A program made the translations under genes and the position numbers. Positions 9,461 through 18,086 of a DNA stretch of 64,000 nt are shown piece by piece. The stretch is from assembly GCF_003987015.1 (NCBI RefSeq), contig NZ_PIPQ01000006.1, forward strand, positions 1 through 64,000. Reading direction: 5' to 3'. How positions within the stretch are numbered: the first letter of the stretch is position 1; every line of letters starts with the position of its first letter. Source of the stretch: Aliidiomarina taiwanensis (lineage in GTDB: Bacteria > Pseudomonadota > Gammaproteobacteria > Enterobacterales > Alteromonadaceae). The notes under the pieces are model-generated. The model was not told the origin of the DNA. It saw nothing but the letters and a program-made list of their open reading frames with translations, and ran no database searches.

Positions 9461-9565
9461 CTCAGTGCTCCGCTTCAGTTTTAAAATAAACTAGATTCTA
9501 TTGAATCCAAGCTACATCCTTCGACCAAACAAATGGAAGAAGACCCCATACTAAAAGGGCGCAGA

Positions 9566-9599
9566 ATTGTAACAAGAAAAACGCGAGGAAGATAGTCAA
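9566..9599 (-). promoter_or_regulatory. Putative spc-operon promoter
   Basis: Upstream of rplN on the minus strand lies an extended -10, TGTTACAAT (9566-9574), followed by a GC-rich discriminator (TCTGCGCCC). A TTGACT (9594-9599) lies upstream but 22 bp away, too far for a classical -35, so the extended -10 probably carries the activity. The predicted 5' leader is about 100 nt. Confidence 0.5.
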
Positions 9600-9616
9600 A
9601 TTACGAAGAAAATTGA

Positions 9617-9643
9617 ATTCGGGCCTAAAGCCTAGGCCCGAAT
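9617..9643 (-). terminator. Hairpin after the porin-like gene
   Basis: A perfect 11-bp inverted repeat, ATTCGGGCCTA (9617-9627) / TAGGCCCGAAT (9633-9643), with a 5-nt loop. On the minus strand it is followed by TCAATTTTCTT, which is T-rich but not a clean U run. It is probably a terminator that insulates the spc operon from the porin-like gene. Confidence 0.6.
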
Positions 9644-9681
9644 AAGTGAACACGGCTTAATGAGCCATATCAATCATGTAT

Positions 9682-10824
9682 CTAGAAATAGAACCCGAAG
9701 TTTATATTAAACCTATGTTCAGTGGAACCACCATCTTGCCCAATGGACCCATTAATAAAGGGTTGGTTTTGGCCAATCACATAGTCAATATAAGTAAACA
9801 TGCCGCCTGCCGAAACAGCAACGCCCGTTACATTCATCATGGTGTCGTCTTGTAAACCAGACTTGTTAGTTATCAGGCTGTAATTATTGTAAAAGTTTAG
9901 GTTTGTTATCGGCCCTAAAGACACGTCTTTACTATAGGCCACATTTGCCGTGTAAATGTCGGCCGACTCCGGAATGGTGTCAAAGTACGCATAAGCCCCG
10001 ACAACAACGCCATTATTTTCAATATCCATATTGTAGTCGTATGTCGCGTACTGGCCTTGGAACTGCCAAGGTCCATGGTCATACACCATATGAACAGCAA
10101 AGTTTTGACGTGTACCAACCGACGCCACGCCGTCATGGAAACCCCCATAGTGAACAGACGCCCCTAACTCGAACTGCCGCTCTGCACCTAAATTCCATTT
10201 GTGTGCTGCACGCAACATGAAGGTGTTATTCTCTCCAACTGCTTGAGTAGGCTCATCATAAATGCCCTCACCTGGCAGCCGAATACCTGTTACGTCGTAA
10301 TTGTATCTGTCTGCCTTACTGCGTGCTGCACCTGTCGCACCACCAAGCTCATCATTAAGGATGTAGGCAATATCCAAGTCCCAATCAGAAGAACGTTTGG
10401 TAAACTTAATACCCGCGCCATTGTTATCTTCTAACCCTAAATAAAAGTTCGAACTAAAGAAATAACTGTGAGAGTTATACGGCATGGTGCCAAACGGCTG
10501 TATAACAATACCAATTTGCCCTTGCCATTCATCGGTAAAGTCGTACCCCATATAAGCATGTCTTAGAGCCTGCATGTAATTAAACCAGCGATATTGCGCC
10601 GATAAAATAACATCTCCTTTGCGCCCATCAAGATCAAGTCGAAAAATATCGAAGTCTAAATCGCCACCTCGATTTTTCTGCCCCGTGTCATAGTCTGCAA
10701 GGACATATTGAAAACGAACAGCTCCGCCAACGGTTATGCCATCTTCTTCAGCGAAAGCTTTTGGCGAAATAAAGTATGAAAATAGTGAAGTTGTGAACAA
10801 CAGCAATAATACGCTGGCTCTCAT
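9682..10824 (-). CDS. Porin-like outer-membrane beta-barrel protein
   Basis: A 380-residue protein with a Sec signal peptide (hydrophobic MRASVLLLLFTTSLF, likely cleavage AFA|EED after residue 25). The remainder is full of alternating aromatic/polar strands and ends in NFGFYF, the terminal-Phe signature recognised by the BAM complex. The N-terminal strands (GGAVRFQYVLADYD; FDIFRLDLDGRKGDVILSAQYRWF) resemble phosphate-selective-type (OprO/OprP) porins, so a trimeric diffusion porin is likely, but substrate specificity cannot be read. It sits between rpsQ and rplN, exactly at the S10/spc operon boundary, with a terminator upstream and an inverted repeat downstream. It is probably transcribed independently. 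No promoter of good quality was found. The barrel assignment is firm; the subfamily is tentative. Confidence 0.8.
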   Translation of the reverse strand: MRASVLLLLFTTSLFSYFISPKAFAEEDGITVGGAVRFQYVLADYDTGQKNRGGDLDFDIFRLDLDGRKGDVILSAQYRWFNYMQALRHAYMGYDFTDEWQGQIGIVIQPFGTMPYNSHSYFFSSNFYLGLEDNNGAGIKFTKRSSDWDLDIAYILNDELGGATGAARSKADRYNYDVTGIRLPGEGIYDEPTQAVGENNTFMLRAAHKWNLGAERQFELGASVHYGGFHDGVASVGTRQNFAVHMVYDHGPWQFQGQYATYDYNMDIENNGVVVGAYAYFDTIPESADIYTANVAYSKDVSLGPITNLNFYNNYSLITNKSGLQDDTMMNVTGVAVSAGGMFTYIDYVIGQNQPFINGSIGQDGGSTEHRFNINFGFYF

Positions 10825-10882
10825 AGGAAGTCCTTTTATTTCTATACAGTGAGTTTATATTAGCATTCATACCTTCAATAAT

Positions 10883-10911
10883 AAAAAAAGCGACCCTAAG
10901 GTCGCTTTTTT
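10883..10911 (-). terminator. Rho-independent terminator of the S10 operon
   Basis: After rpsQ on the minus strand, GCGACC/GGTCGC with a CTAA loop is flanked by a T run on one side and an A run on the other (10883-10911). It is followed by TTTTTTT. It closes the S10 operon before the porin-like gene. Confidence 0.9.
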
Positions 10912-10926
10912 ACAGTCCAAAAGAAA

Positions 10927-11190
10927 CTAAATTTCTTTTGAACGCTCTACTACGTCTACCAATGCCCATGATTTAGTTTTAGACACCGGGCGTGTTTCCC
11001 GAATCGTTACTAAATCACCTTCACGGCAGGTATTTTCCTCGTCATGAGCGTGAACTTTGGTAGTACGGTTCATGTACTTACCATAAAGTGGGTGCTTTAC
11101 CCGACGCTCAATTGCTACCACGATAGACTTATCCATTTTACTGCTAACCACACGGCCTTGCAGTGTACGGATTGTTTTGGCTTCAGTCAT
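10927..11190 (-). CDS. rpsQ: 30S ribosomal protein S17
   Basis: An 87-residue S17 with an OB fold ([39 protein letters not shown]). It is a primary binder of 16S rRNA 5' and central domains. Its ATG overlaps the rpmC stop by one base (TAATG), a sign of translational coupling. It is the last gene of the S10 operon, followed by a strong terminator. Confidence 0.97.
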   Translation of the reverse strand: MTEAKTIRTLQGRVVSSKMDKSIVVAIERRVKHPLYGKYMNRTTKVHAHDEENTCREGDLVTIRETRPVSKTKSWALVDVVERSKEI

Positions 11191-11381
11191 TATGCACCTG
11201 CCTTCTCGTTAAGCACTGTCTTAACACGTGCAATATTTCTACGCACCTGTTTTAACAAATGAGTCTGGTTAAGCTGGCCGGTAGCTGTTTGCATGCGCAG
11301 GTTGAATTGCTCACGTAACAGGCTTAGCAGCTCTTGATTCAGCTCATCAACGCTTTTAGCTTTCAATTCACTTGCTTTCAT
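11190..11381 (-). CDS. rpmC: 50S ribosomal protein L29
   Basis: A 63-residue L29 ([19 protein letters not shown]), a two-helix hairpin protein at the peptide exit tunnel near the trigger factor and SRP docking site next to L23. It overlaps both neighbours by one base (TAATG at rplP/rpmC and at rpmC/rpsQ). Length equals the E. coli protein. Confidence 0.97.
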   Translation of the reverse strand: MKASELKAKSVDELNQELLSLLREQFNLRMQTATGQLNQTHLLKQVRRNIARVKTVLNEKAGA

Positions 11382-11794
11382 TACATCACCGTCCGAGTAA
11401 CAAAGGTAGTTTTGAATGGCAGCTTACGTGCCGCTAGGCGGAACGCTTCACGTGCCAGCTCTTCAGAAACACCATCCATTTCATATAAAACACGGCCTGG
11501 CTGAATCTGACATACCCAGTATTCTACGCTTCCCTTACCTTTACCCATACGCACTTCAAGAGGCTTCTGGCTAATTGGCTTGTCTGGGAATACGCGAATC
11601 CAGATTTTACCTTGACGCTTAACGTGACGAGTCATGGCACGTCGTGCAGCTTCGATCTGACGCGCAGTCATACGACCACGTTCAGTTGCTTTAAGAGCAT
11701 AAGTACCGAAGCTAACTTTGTTACCGGCTTGCGCCATACCGCGGTTGCGGCTTTTGTGCACCTTGCGGAATTTCATACGCTTAGGTTGTAACAT
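11381..11794 (-). CDS. rplP: 50S ribosomal protein L16
   Basis: A 137-residue L16 ([20 protein letters not shown]). L16 sits between the A-site tRNA and the central protuberance and is a late assembly protein. The conserved basic loop with [20 protein letters not shown] is present, including the arginine region hydroxylated by the YcfD oxygenase in E. coli; no claim is made for that here. It lies 11 nt after rpsC in the S10 operon. Confidence 0.97.
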   Translation of the reverse strand: MLQPKRMKFRKVHKSRNRGMAQAGNKVSFGTYALKATERGRMTARQIEAARRAMTRHVKRQGKIWIRVFPDKPISQKPLEVRMGKGKGSVEYWVCQIQPGRVLYEMDGVSEELAREAFRLAARKLPFKTTFVTRTVM

Positions 11795-11805
11795 TTCGCT
11801 TCTCC

Positions 11806-12498
11806 TTACTTACGACCTTTGCCGCGCTTAGCTGGTTTAGGTTGTTGTTGCTCTTCTTGAACTGGCATAGCACCCAAGATTTCACCACGGAAAACCCAAA
11901 CTTTCACACCAATGATACCGTAAGTGGTTTCAGCTTCAGCGGTAGCGTAGTCGATGTCAGCACGCAACGTATGCAATGGAACGCGACCTTCACGATACCA
12001 TTCAGTACGTGCGATTTCTGCACCACCTAAACGACCACTTACTTCAACCTTGATACCTTTGGCACCTAAACGCATGGCATTTTGAACTGCGCGCTTCATA
12101 GCACGACGGAACATAACGCGGCGTTCTAACTGGCTAGCAATGTTCTCACCCACCAATTTTGCGTCAAGCTCTGGCTTACGAACTTCAGAAATGTTGATCT
12201 GAGCAGGTACGCCTGTAAGCTTAGAAATTGCTTGGCGCAATTTCTCAACGTCTTCACCTTTCTTACCAATCACCACACCTGGACGCGCCGTGTGGATAGT
12301 CACACGTACACTCTTGGCTGGACGCTCGATAACAATTCGAGAAACAGAAGCGCTTTTCAGCTCTTTGTTCAAGAATTCACGAACTTGGTGATCACTTTCT
12401 AGATTATCCGCAAAGTCCTTTGAATCTGCATACCATGTAGCATTGTATGGCTTAGTGATACCTAGGCGGATACCATTAGGATGTACTTTCTGACCCAT
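11806..12498 (-). CDS. rpsC: 30S ribosomal protein S3
   Basis: A 230-residue S3 with an N-terminal type II KH domain (about residues 39-107, [17 protein letters not shown] with the GxxG loop GKKG) and the C-terminal S3 domain. S3 lines the mRNA entry channel with S4 and S5 and contributes to mRNA helicase activity. The basic tail ([14 protein letters not shown]) is typical. It lies in the S10 operon between rplV and rplP. Confidence 0.97.
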   Translation of the reverse strand: MGQKVHPNGIRLGITKPYNATWYADSKDFADNLESDHQVREFLNKELKSASVSRIVIERPAKSVRVTIHTARPGVVIGKKGEDVEKLRQAISKLTGVPAQINISEVRKPELDAKLVGENIASQLERRVMFRRAMKRAVQNAMRLGAKGIKVEVSGRLGGAEIARTEWYREGRVPLHTLRADIDYATAEAETTYGIIGVKVWVFRGEILGAMPVQEEQQQPKPAKRGKGRK

Positions 12499-12508
12499 AA
12501 CTTATCTC

Positions 12509-12841
12509 CTAGCTATCTGACACAACCACAGTAATGTGGCTGGTACGCTTTAAGATACGATCCGCGCGACCTTTAGCACGAGGCTTGATGCGCTTCATCG
12601 TAGGACCTTCGTCGACCATGATGGCTGATACTTTTAGCTCATCAATGTCGGCACCTTCGTTGTGCTCTGCATTGGCAATAGCTGATTCAAGAACTTTCTT
12701 GATCAATACCGCAGCTTTCTTTGGGCTGTACGCCAAAGTTTCTAAAGCTTGCGCAACGTTTTGGCCGCGAATTTGGTCCGCAACCAGACGCCCCTTCTGC
12801 GGAGAAAGGCTGGCAAACTTATGTTTAGCAATAGCTTCCAT
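12509..12841 (-). CDS. rplV: 50S ribosomal protein L22
   Basis: L22, 110 residues from ATG 12841 ([20 protein letters not shown]). An in-frame GTG three codons earlier exists, but AGAGGT is optimally spaced (7 nt) for the ATG and the family starts here. The long beta-hairpin (about residues 80-100, [20 protein letters not shown]) reaches the tunnel constriction, the erythromycin-resistance site. It lies between rpsS and rpsC. Confidence 0.96.
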   Translation of the reverse strand: MEAIAKHKFASLSPQKGRLVADQIRGQNVAQALETLAYSPKKAAVLIKKVLESAIANAEHNEGADIDELKVSAIMVDEGPTMKRIKPRAKGRADRILKRTSHITVVVSDS

Positions 12842-12853
12842 TGTATTCACCTC

Positions 12854-13132
12854 TTACCGTTTCTTCGCTTTCTTATCAGCGACGTGGCCGCGATAAGTAC
12901 GAGTCGGAGCAAATTCACCAAGCTTGTGACCAATCATTTCGTCAGAAACGAAAACTGGCACATGCTGACGACCGTTATGAACAGCGATGGTCAAACCAAT
13001 CATATCTGGAATGATCATTGAACGACGAGACCAAGTTTTAATTGGCTTCTTGTCCCCGCTTTCCATCGCTTTCTCCACCTTTTTCAATAGGTGAAGGTCA
13101 ATAAATGGACCTTTTTTAAGAGAACGTGGCAT
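12854..13132 (-). CDS. rpsS: 30S ribosomal protein S19
   Basis: A 92-residue S19 ([20 protein letters not shown]) from the 30S head, where it forms a complex with S13 and bridge B1a. Conserved [26 protein letters not shown] is present in two adjacent stretches. It is placed 16 nt after rplB. Confidence 0.97.
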   Translation of the reverse strand: MPRSLKKGPFIDLHLLKKVEKAMESGDKKPIKTWSRRSMIIPDMIGLTIAVHNGRQHVPVFVSDEMIGHKLGEFAPTRTYRGHVADKKAKKR

Positions 13133-13148
13133 TCTTTAACCCCTTGCC

Positions 13149-13973
13149 TTATTTAGTGCGACGACGCACGATGTACTTGTCAGTACGCTTGTTCTTACGA
13201 GTCTTATAACCCTTCGTAGGAACACCCCATGGTGTAACTGGATGACGTCCACCAGAAGTACGGCCTTCACCACCACCGTGTGGGTGGTCTACTGGGTTCA
13301 TGGCAGCACCACGAACTGTAGGACGAACACCACGCCAGCGCGACGCACCAGCTTTACCCAATTGCTTGAGCATGTGTTCACCGTTGCCTACTTCACCAAT
13401 GGTTGCACGACTATCAGCTAGTACTTTACGTACTTCACCAGAGCGTAAGCGAACTGTTACATAAATGCCTTCACGGGCAATCAGCTGTGCGTATGCACCT
13501 GCTGAACGTGCAAGTTGTGCACCTTTACCAGGCTTTAACTCAACCGCGTGAATTACACTACCGACTGGAATGTTACGCATAGGCATGGCGTTACCAGGTT
13601 TGATCGGAGAGTCTATACCAGACATCACCGGGTCACCTACTTTCAAGCCCTTAGGAGCAAGAATGTAACGACGCTCACCATCTGCATATAAAACCAATGC
13701 AATGTTGGCAGAACGATTCGGATCGTATTCAATACGCTCAACTTTTGCCGGAATACCGTCTTTGTTGCGCTTAAAGTCGATCAAACGATAGTGATGCTTG
13801 TGACCACCACCGATGTGACGAACAGTAATACGACCATGGTGGTTACGACCACCATTCTTACTGTTCTTCTCCAGTAATGGAGCATAAGGCTTACCCTTGT
13901 ATAGGTCTTGGCCAACGACTTTAATGACGTGACGACGACCCGGGGATGTAGGCTTCTGTTTTACAACAGCCAT
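13149..13973 (-). CDS. rplB: 50S ribosomal protein L2
   Basis: L2, 274 residues from ATG 13973 ([20 protein letters not shown]), with a strong AGGAGG 9 nt upstream. A two-codon extension opens only with TTG. L2 is a primary 23S binder required for peptidyl-transferase activity and bridge B7b. The invariant histidine region [18 protein letters not shown] is present. It lies in the S10 operon between rplW and rpsS. Confidence 0.97.
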   Translation of the reverse strand: MAVVKQKPTSPGRRHVIKVVGQDLYKGKPYAPLLEKNSKNGGRNHHGRITVRHIGGGHKHHYRLIDFKRNKDGIPAKVERIEYDPNRSANIALVLYADGERRYILAPKGLKVGDPVMSGIDSPIKPGNAMPMRNIPVGSVIHAVELKPGKGAQLARSAGAYAQLIAREGIYVTVRLRSGEVRKVLADSRATIGEVGNGEHMLKQLGKAGASRWRGVRPTVRGAAMNPVDHPHGGGEGRTSGGRHPVTPWGVPTKGYKTRKNKRTDKYIVRRRTK

Positions 13974-13990
13974 TTTCAATATCCTCCTGT

Positions 13991-14293
13991 TTACTCAGCG
14001 CCGCCAACGAAATCGATGTCCGCACCTTCACCCAGGGTTACGTAAGCTTTTTTCCAATCGCTACGCTTGCCTGAACGCATACCAAAACGCTTAGTTTTAC
14101 CTTTTACGTTAAGAGTACGTACGCCTTTTACTTCGACTTCGAACAGTTTTTCTACAGCAGCTTTGATTTCTGCTTTCGTTGCATCTGTTGCTACCTTGAA
14201 AACAACTGTGTTGTCATTTTCCGCTGTCAGAGTTGCTTTCTCTGAAACGTGTGGTGCTAAGAGCACTTTTAATAAACGTTCTTCGCGAATCAT
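13991..14293 (-). CDS. rplW: 50S ribosomal protein L23
   Basis: A 100-residue L23 ([20 protein letters not shown]). It sits at the tunnel exit and is the main docking site for trigger factor and SRP. The 4-nt overlap with the end of rplD (ATGA) suggests translational coupling. Length equals E. coli L23. Confidence 0.97.
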   Translation of the reverse strand: MIREERLLKVLLAPHVSEKATLTAENDNTVVFKVATDATKAEIKAAVEKLFEVEVKGVRTLNVKGKTKRFGMRSGKRSDWKKAYVTLGEGADIDFVGGAE

Positions 14294-14895
14294 GCCAATG
14301 CCTCCTCAAGCTGTTTCACTGCGTCGGCGGTGAACAGAACCTTTTCGAATGCGATAAGGCTGACAGGATCAATACCCTGAACATCACGAACGTCTACTTT
14401 ATGTAGGTTGCGTGAAGCTAAGAACAAGTTCTCGTCAACTTCTTTGGTCACGATAAGAACGTCCTGAAGGTCTAGCTCTTTCAGTTTAGCCACTAGCTCT
14501 TTTGTCTTTGGCGCATCAACGGCAAAGTTTTCAACAACTAGTAAGCGTTCTTGACGAACTAACTCAGACAGGATGCTTTTTAGTGCACCGCGATACATTT
14601 TTTTGTTTACTTTCTGGCTGTGATCCTGTGGTTTGGCTGCAAAAGTTACACCACCTGAACGCCAGATTGGACTACGAATAGTTCCGGCACGTGCGCGACC
14701 AGTACCTTTTTGGCGCCATGGTTTTGCACCACCGCCAGATACTTCAGAACGCGTTTTTTGTGCACGGCTACCTTGACGTGCGCCTGACGCATAGGCTACT
14801 ACAACCTGATGCACCAAAGCTTCATTGTACTCACGTCCAAAGGTAGCTTCGGAAACTTCAAGAGCGCCTTGAGCGTCTTTTAATGCTAATTCCAT
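14290..14895 (-). CDS. rplD: 50S ribosomal protein L4
   Basis: L4, 201 residues from ATG 14895 ([20 protein letters not shown]). A GTG lies immediately before it, but the ATG gives the family length and start. L4 binds 23S rRNA with an extended tunnel-wall loop (about residues 40-95, [19 protein letters not shown]). In E. coli L4 also shuts off its own operon by causing termination in the S10 leader. The attenuator-like hairpin upstream of rpsJ here is consistent with that control. Confidence 0.97.
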   Translation of the reverse strand: MELALKDAQGALEVSEATFGREYNEALVHQVVVAYASGARQGSRAQKTRSEVSGGGAKPWRQKGTGRARAGTIRSPIWRSGGVTFAAKPQDHSQKVNKKMYRGALKSILSELVRQERLLVVENFAVDAPKTKELVAKLKELDLQDVLIVTKEVDENLFLASRNLHKVDVRDVQGIDPVSLIAFEKVLFTADAVKQLEEALA

Positions 14896-14913
14896 CACTA
14901 ATCTCCTCAGACG

Positions 14914-15552
14914 TTACGCTTTAACCGCTGGTTTAACAATGATGTCGCCGCCAGAAGCTCCTGGGACAGCACCTTTAACCAGTAGTAAGTTACGCTCAGC
15001 GTCAACGCGAACAACTTCAAGGGATTGCACAGTTACGCGCACGTTACCCATTTGACCAGGCATTTTCTTCCCTTTGAAGACTTTACCTGGTGACTGGTTT
15101 TGACCCGTTGAACCAAGTGCACGGTGAGATACTGAGTTACCGTGTGTTTGATCTTGGCCAGCGAAGTTCCAACGCTTAATACCACCTTGAAAACCTTTAC
15201 CTTTTGAGGTGCCGGTTACGTCTACTAATTTTGTTTCATTAAATAGTTCGACTGTCAGCTCAGAGCCTACTTCGATGTCACTACCTTCTTCCCCGTTTAG
15301 GCGGAATTCCCATAAACCGCGGCCAGCTTCAACACCTGCTTTCGCAAAGTGTCCAGCTGCTGGTTTTGTGACTCGATTCGCTTTTTTGCTGCCAGTGGTC
15401 ACCTGAAGTGCACGGTAACCGTCTGTCTCCAGAGTTTTTATCTGGGTGACACGGTTTGATAGCACTTCGATCACAGTCACAGGAACTGATTCGCCATCTT
15501 CTTGAAAGATGCGAGTCATTCCTACTTTTCGACCGACTAGACCAATAGCCAT
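14914..15552 (-). CDS. rplC: 50S ribosomal protein L3
   Basis: A 212-residue L3 ([20 protein letters not shown]) with the central extension approaching the peptidyl-transferase centre. The conserved glutamine ([17 protein letters not shown] region) is the residue methylated by PrmB in E. coli. L3 is an assembly initiator of the 50S subunit. It is the second gene of the S10 operon, 34 nt after rpsJ. Confidence 0.97.
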   Translation of the reverse strand: MAIGLVGRKVGMTRIFQEDGESVPVTVIEVLSNRVTQIKTLETDGYRALQVTTGSKKANRVTKPAAGHFAKAGVEAGRGLWEFRLNGEEGSDIEVGSELTVELFNETKLVDVTGTSKGKGFQGGIKRWNFAGQDQTHGNSVSHRALGSTGQNQSPGKVFKGKKMPGQMGNVRVTVQSLEVVRVDAERNLLLVKGAVPGASGGDIIVKPAVKA

Positions 15553-15586
15553 GTTAAAACCTCTTATCCAGAATCCTATTGCTTAC

Positions 15587-15907
<321 letters not shown>

Positions 15908-15937
15908 TCATCCAAAAGAGCATTTAAAAAAGAGCAT

Positions 15938-15978
15938 AAAAAAACACACCACTTTACTCATATAGCTATGAGAAGTGG
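15938..15978 (-). promoter_or_regulatory. Attenuator-like hairpin in the S10 leader
   Basis: On the minus strand, CCACTT (15973-15978) pairs with AAGTGG (15949-15954) and, inside it, CTCATA (15967-15972) pairs with TATGAG (15957-15962). There is a 2-nt bulge and a TGTG then T7 tail (15938-15944). The structure lies about 50 nt before rpsJ, the position of hairpin E in the E. coli S10 leader, where L4 stimulates termination. The structure is seen; L4 control is inferred. Confidence 0.72.
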
Positions 15979-15999
15979 GAGCTTTTTCAAACCAACGTT

Positions 16000-16018
16000 C
16001 AACCCCAAATCGGGGTTG
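16000..16018 (-). promoter_or_regulatory. Second hairpin in the S10 leader
   Basis: CAACCCC (16012-16018 read on minus) pairs with GGGGTTG (16000-16006) with a 5-nt loop. It lies immediately upstream of the attenuator-like hairpin and could correspond to hairpin D of the E. coli L4-responsive leader. That correspondence is by position only. Confidence 0.55.
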
Positions 16019-16083
16019 CTGTAACAGACCTAAACAACACTCGCCTCGGCCCGAAATTTACACCTTATAAAAGGCGTGGGCTG

Positions 16084-16111
16084 ATTATACGGCTATCCGT
16101 TCTTGTGTCAA
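16084..16111 (-). promoter_or_regulatory. S10-operon promoter (consensus -35 and -10)
   Basis: Perfect TTGACA (16106-16111) and TATAAT (16084-16089) on the minus strand, with a 16-bp spacer and a discriminator CAGCCCACG. Predicted start near 16077, giving a leader of about 180 nt. It directly follows the stop codon of the DUF6445-like gene. Confidence 0.92.
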
Positions 16112-16124
16112 GCTTTTATCATGC

Positions 16125-16742
16125 TTAACGTGCTGCTTGTGCGGAAGCGAAGAACATTAAATATATAAGTCGTCCATTCTCTATTTTGTCGCCAAAGGAG
16201 TCGCCCGCCGTATGCCATAACCAAGGCCGTAATAACACCAACCGATTAAAGCGCATTGGAACTCGCATGGTCATTTCCCACTTACTGTCGTCCACCGAGT
16301 CTCTGTCTAGAATATCCGAGGTCCATTGCTTCGCAGAAAAAGCCCCGAAACGCTGCATAGCTTCCTGATCATTGTATGGAGCTCGTTCTGTGTCGGTTTC
16401 AATATGACGGAAAAACTCTGTACCGCCGCGACAGTCTTCGGGCTCGCTTAAATATAAAATACCAGACCAATGGGAAGCATCCACGTGAACTTTGGCGGAG
16501 CCTACATCACTTGCCAAAGAGATTCGGCACTTTCCATGAGCTTGATCTTTGTCCATGGGTACCAAAGGTTCACCAACTAGACGTGAAATCTCTTCTGTAA
16601 GCCCCTCTAAGTTTAGACGCTCTACAGAGTTCCTGCCAGGATAAGGCCCTTCCTGTTTGGGGTAGGTTAACTTCAACGCTGCTTCACGCAGTCCTTTTGC
16701 GTTACCAAAAAAGTCATCAACAATAATCATCGATGTGGGCAT
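16125..16742 (-). CDS. DUF6445-type putative 2-oxoglutarate/Fe(II) oxygenase
   Basis: A 205-residue cytosolic protein, start ATG 16742 with AGGTG 5 nt upstream. The sequence MIIVDDFFGNAKGLREAALK resembles DUF6445 proteins. A HxD motif (His86-Val-Asp88), a distal His177 (WLWHTAGDSF) and Arg191 are arranged like the Fe(II)- and 2-oxoglutarate-binding residues of prolyl-4-hydroxylase-type oxygenases. The segment GILYLSEPEDCRGGTEFF is also typical of that fold. Substrate is unknown. The gene lies just upstream of the S10 promoter and downstream of an M19 dipeptidase, separated from it by an 11-bp inverted repeat. The fold assignment is inference from motif spacing. Confidence 0.7.
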   Translation of the reverse strand: MPTSMIIVDDFFGNAKGLREAALKLTYPKQEGPYPGRNSVERLNLEGLTEEISRLVGEPLVPMDKDQAHGKCRISLASDVGSAKVHVDASHWSGILYLSEPEDCRGGTEFFRHIETDTERAPYNDQEAMQRFGAFSAKQWTSDILDRDSVDDSKWEMTMRVPMRFNRLVLLRPWLWHTAGDSFGDKIENGRLIYLMFFASAQAAR

Positions 16743-16773
16743 TATGACACCTATTTGTTTTTATTATGTTTGC

Positions 16774-16807
16774 TCGCTTAGCTGCACTTAACATCACAGC
16801 TAAGCGA
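16774..16807 (-). repeat. Inverted repeat between M19 dipeptidase and DUF6445 gene
   Basis: Perfect 11-bp arms TCGCTTAGCTG (16774-16784) and CAGCTAAGCGA (16797-16807), 12-nt loop. No T run follows on the minus strand, so it is not a classical terminator. It could stabilise or separate the two mRNAs, or be a protein-binding site. Confidence 0.55.
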
Positions 16808-16842
16808 AGTGCTACATTGTTTAGAGTGCACACTAGCGTGTA

Positions 16843-18045
16843 TTAGTAAGAGTGGCTCTGTGCTGCATACGCTTCCGTTGCTTTCCACACGCGTAGGGTG
16901 TTTTTGTACAAAATCTTTTCAATATCTGACTCTGTATACCCGCGATCAAGCAAGCCCTGTATTAGGTTTGGAAACATACTCGCATCCTTTAGGCCTTCAG
17001 GTAACGAATCCCCTACCCCATCGAAGTCTGACCCTAAACCAACGTTGTCAACACTGGTCAGTTTCACTACATGGTCTATGTGGTCTAGTACATGATTCAC
17101 ATGGGCGAATGGGTACGGGTTTTCCTGTTTCATAACCTCTATAGCGGCTTCAGCGGCAGCAGTACCTTCACCTAAACGCTCGTTAATTTCAGCAGTTAAC
17201 GTATTAATTTTATTTCTATATTGGTTTGCTTCTTGACTAATAAAAGAAGATCCAAAGGTTATTTGAATAACGCCGCCGTTCTCGGCTAAGGCAACTATCA
17301 TTTCATCACTCATGTTACGTTGCCAACCAGGTGTAAAGTGACGCGCTGAAGAGTGCGTGGCAATCAGGGGTGTCTTCGACACTTTTAGTGCATCATAAAA
17401 AGCAGCGTCTGTGACATGTGATATATCAACCATCACACCCACGCGGTTCATTTCAGCAATGAGTGACTTACCAAAGGGGCTCAAGCCACCCCAGCTATTT
17501 TTGGTATCGTAAGACGAGTCAGATATATGGTTGTCTTCCGAGTGAGCAAGGGTGATATAGCGCACACCACGGTCATAAAAATGTTGAACGTTTTCTAGCT
17601 TGCCTTCAATGGGAGCACCATTCTCTATTCCCATAGGTAAAGAAATAAGCCCTTCTTTAAACTGCTCTTCAAGTTCTTGTGTCGAATGTGGGATGGCATA
17701 CTTATCTGGGGCCCGATACACCATAGCTTCTACATAGTCGATTAAATGGTTTGCTAAGTTAAACGCCCCATTATTCTCATAGGAAACCGGGATATAAATG
17801 GCCATAAAAGGGGCCGTTAAGCCACCTTCTTTTGCCCGTTCATAATCAAAGTCGCCTTGCTTCGCTGCGCCTGTTAAGTCTTCCCAGTTATTTTTCAGGC
17901 GCCAAGGTGCGTCTATATGCGTGTCGATAATCATGTTGCTATGAGCTATTTCACGGGCTTTTTCACTTACGTGAAATTCATTGGCAACAAGTGGGGTTGT
18001 TAATAGAGTAGCGGCAATAAAGGCCGTAACATACTTCAACTTCAT
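16843..18045 (-). CDS. Membrane dipeptidase, peptidase family M19
   Basis: 400 residues from ATG 18045 (MKLKYVTAFIAATLLTTPLV), with GGAG 5 nt upstream. A seven-codon extension opens only with TTG. A signal peptide with probable cleavage after Ala21 predicts export. Family M19 metal ligands are present: His43 and Asp45 (IDTHID), the bridging Glu in MGIENG, His in the THSSARH segment, and Asp in GLGSDFDGVGD. M19 enzymes hydrolyse dipeptides, including D-residue-containing ones and beta-lactam-like bonds. A periplasmic or lipid-anchored location is possible, but no lipobox cysteine is visible. It lies between dusA and the DUF6445 gene on the same strand. Substrate is not predictable. Confidence 0.88.
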   Translation of the reverse strand: MKLKYVTAFIAATLLTTPLVANEFHVSEKAREIAHSNMIIDTHIDAPWRLKNNWEDLTGAAKQGDFDYERAKEGGLTAPFMAIYIPVSYENNGAFNLANHLIDYVEAMVYRAPDKYAIPHSTQELEEQFKEGLISLPMGIENGAPIEGKLENVQHFYDRGVRYITLAHSEDNHISDSSYDTKNSWGGLSPFGKSLIAEMNRVGVMVDISHVTDAAFYDALKVSKTPLIATHSSARHFTPGWQRNMSDEMIVALAENGGVIQITFGSSFISQEANQYRNKINTLTAEINERLGEGTAAAEAAIEVMKQENPYPFAHVNHVLDHIDHVVKLTSVDNVGLGSDFDGVGDSLPEGLKDASMFPNLIQGLLDRGYTESDIEKILYKNTLRVWKATEAYAAQSHSY

Positions 18046-18086
18046 AGGGGCTCCAAACCAATCCAAAACATGAAGTTAACAACTTA

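Noticed and set aside
9572-9599. TTGACT as the -35 of the spc promoter
   Set aside because: It is 22 bp from the -10, far beyond a workable spacer; the extended -10 is a better explanation.
9682-10824. Porin-like gene as a recent mobile insertion
   Set aside because: No flanking direct repeats or mobility gene; whether it is transferred cannot be judged without composition statistics and relatives.
12534-12896. 120-codon open frame antisense to rplV and rpsS
   Set aside because: A shadow of ribosomal protein genes; no ribosome-binding site or homology.
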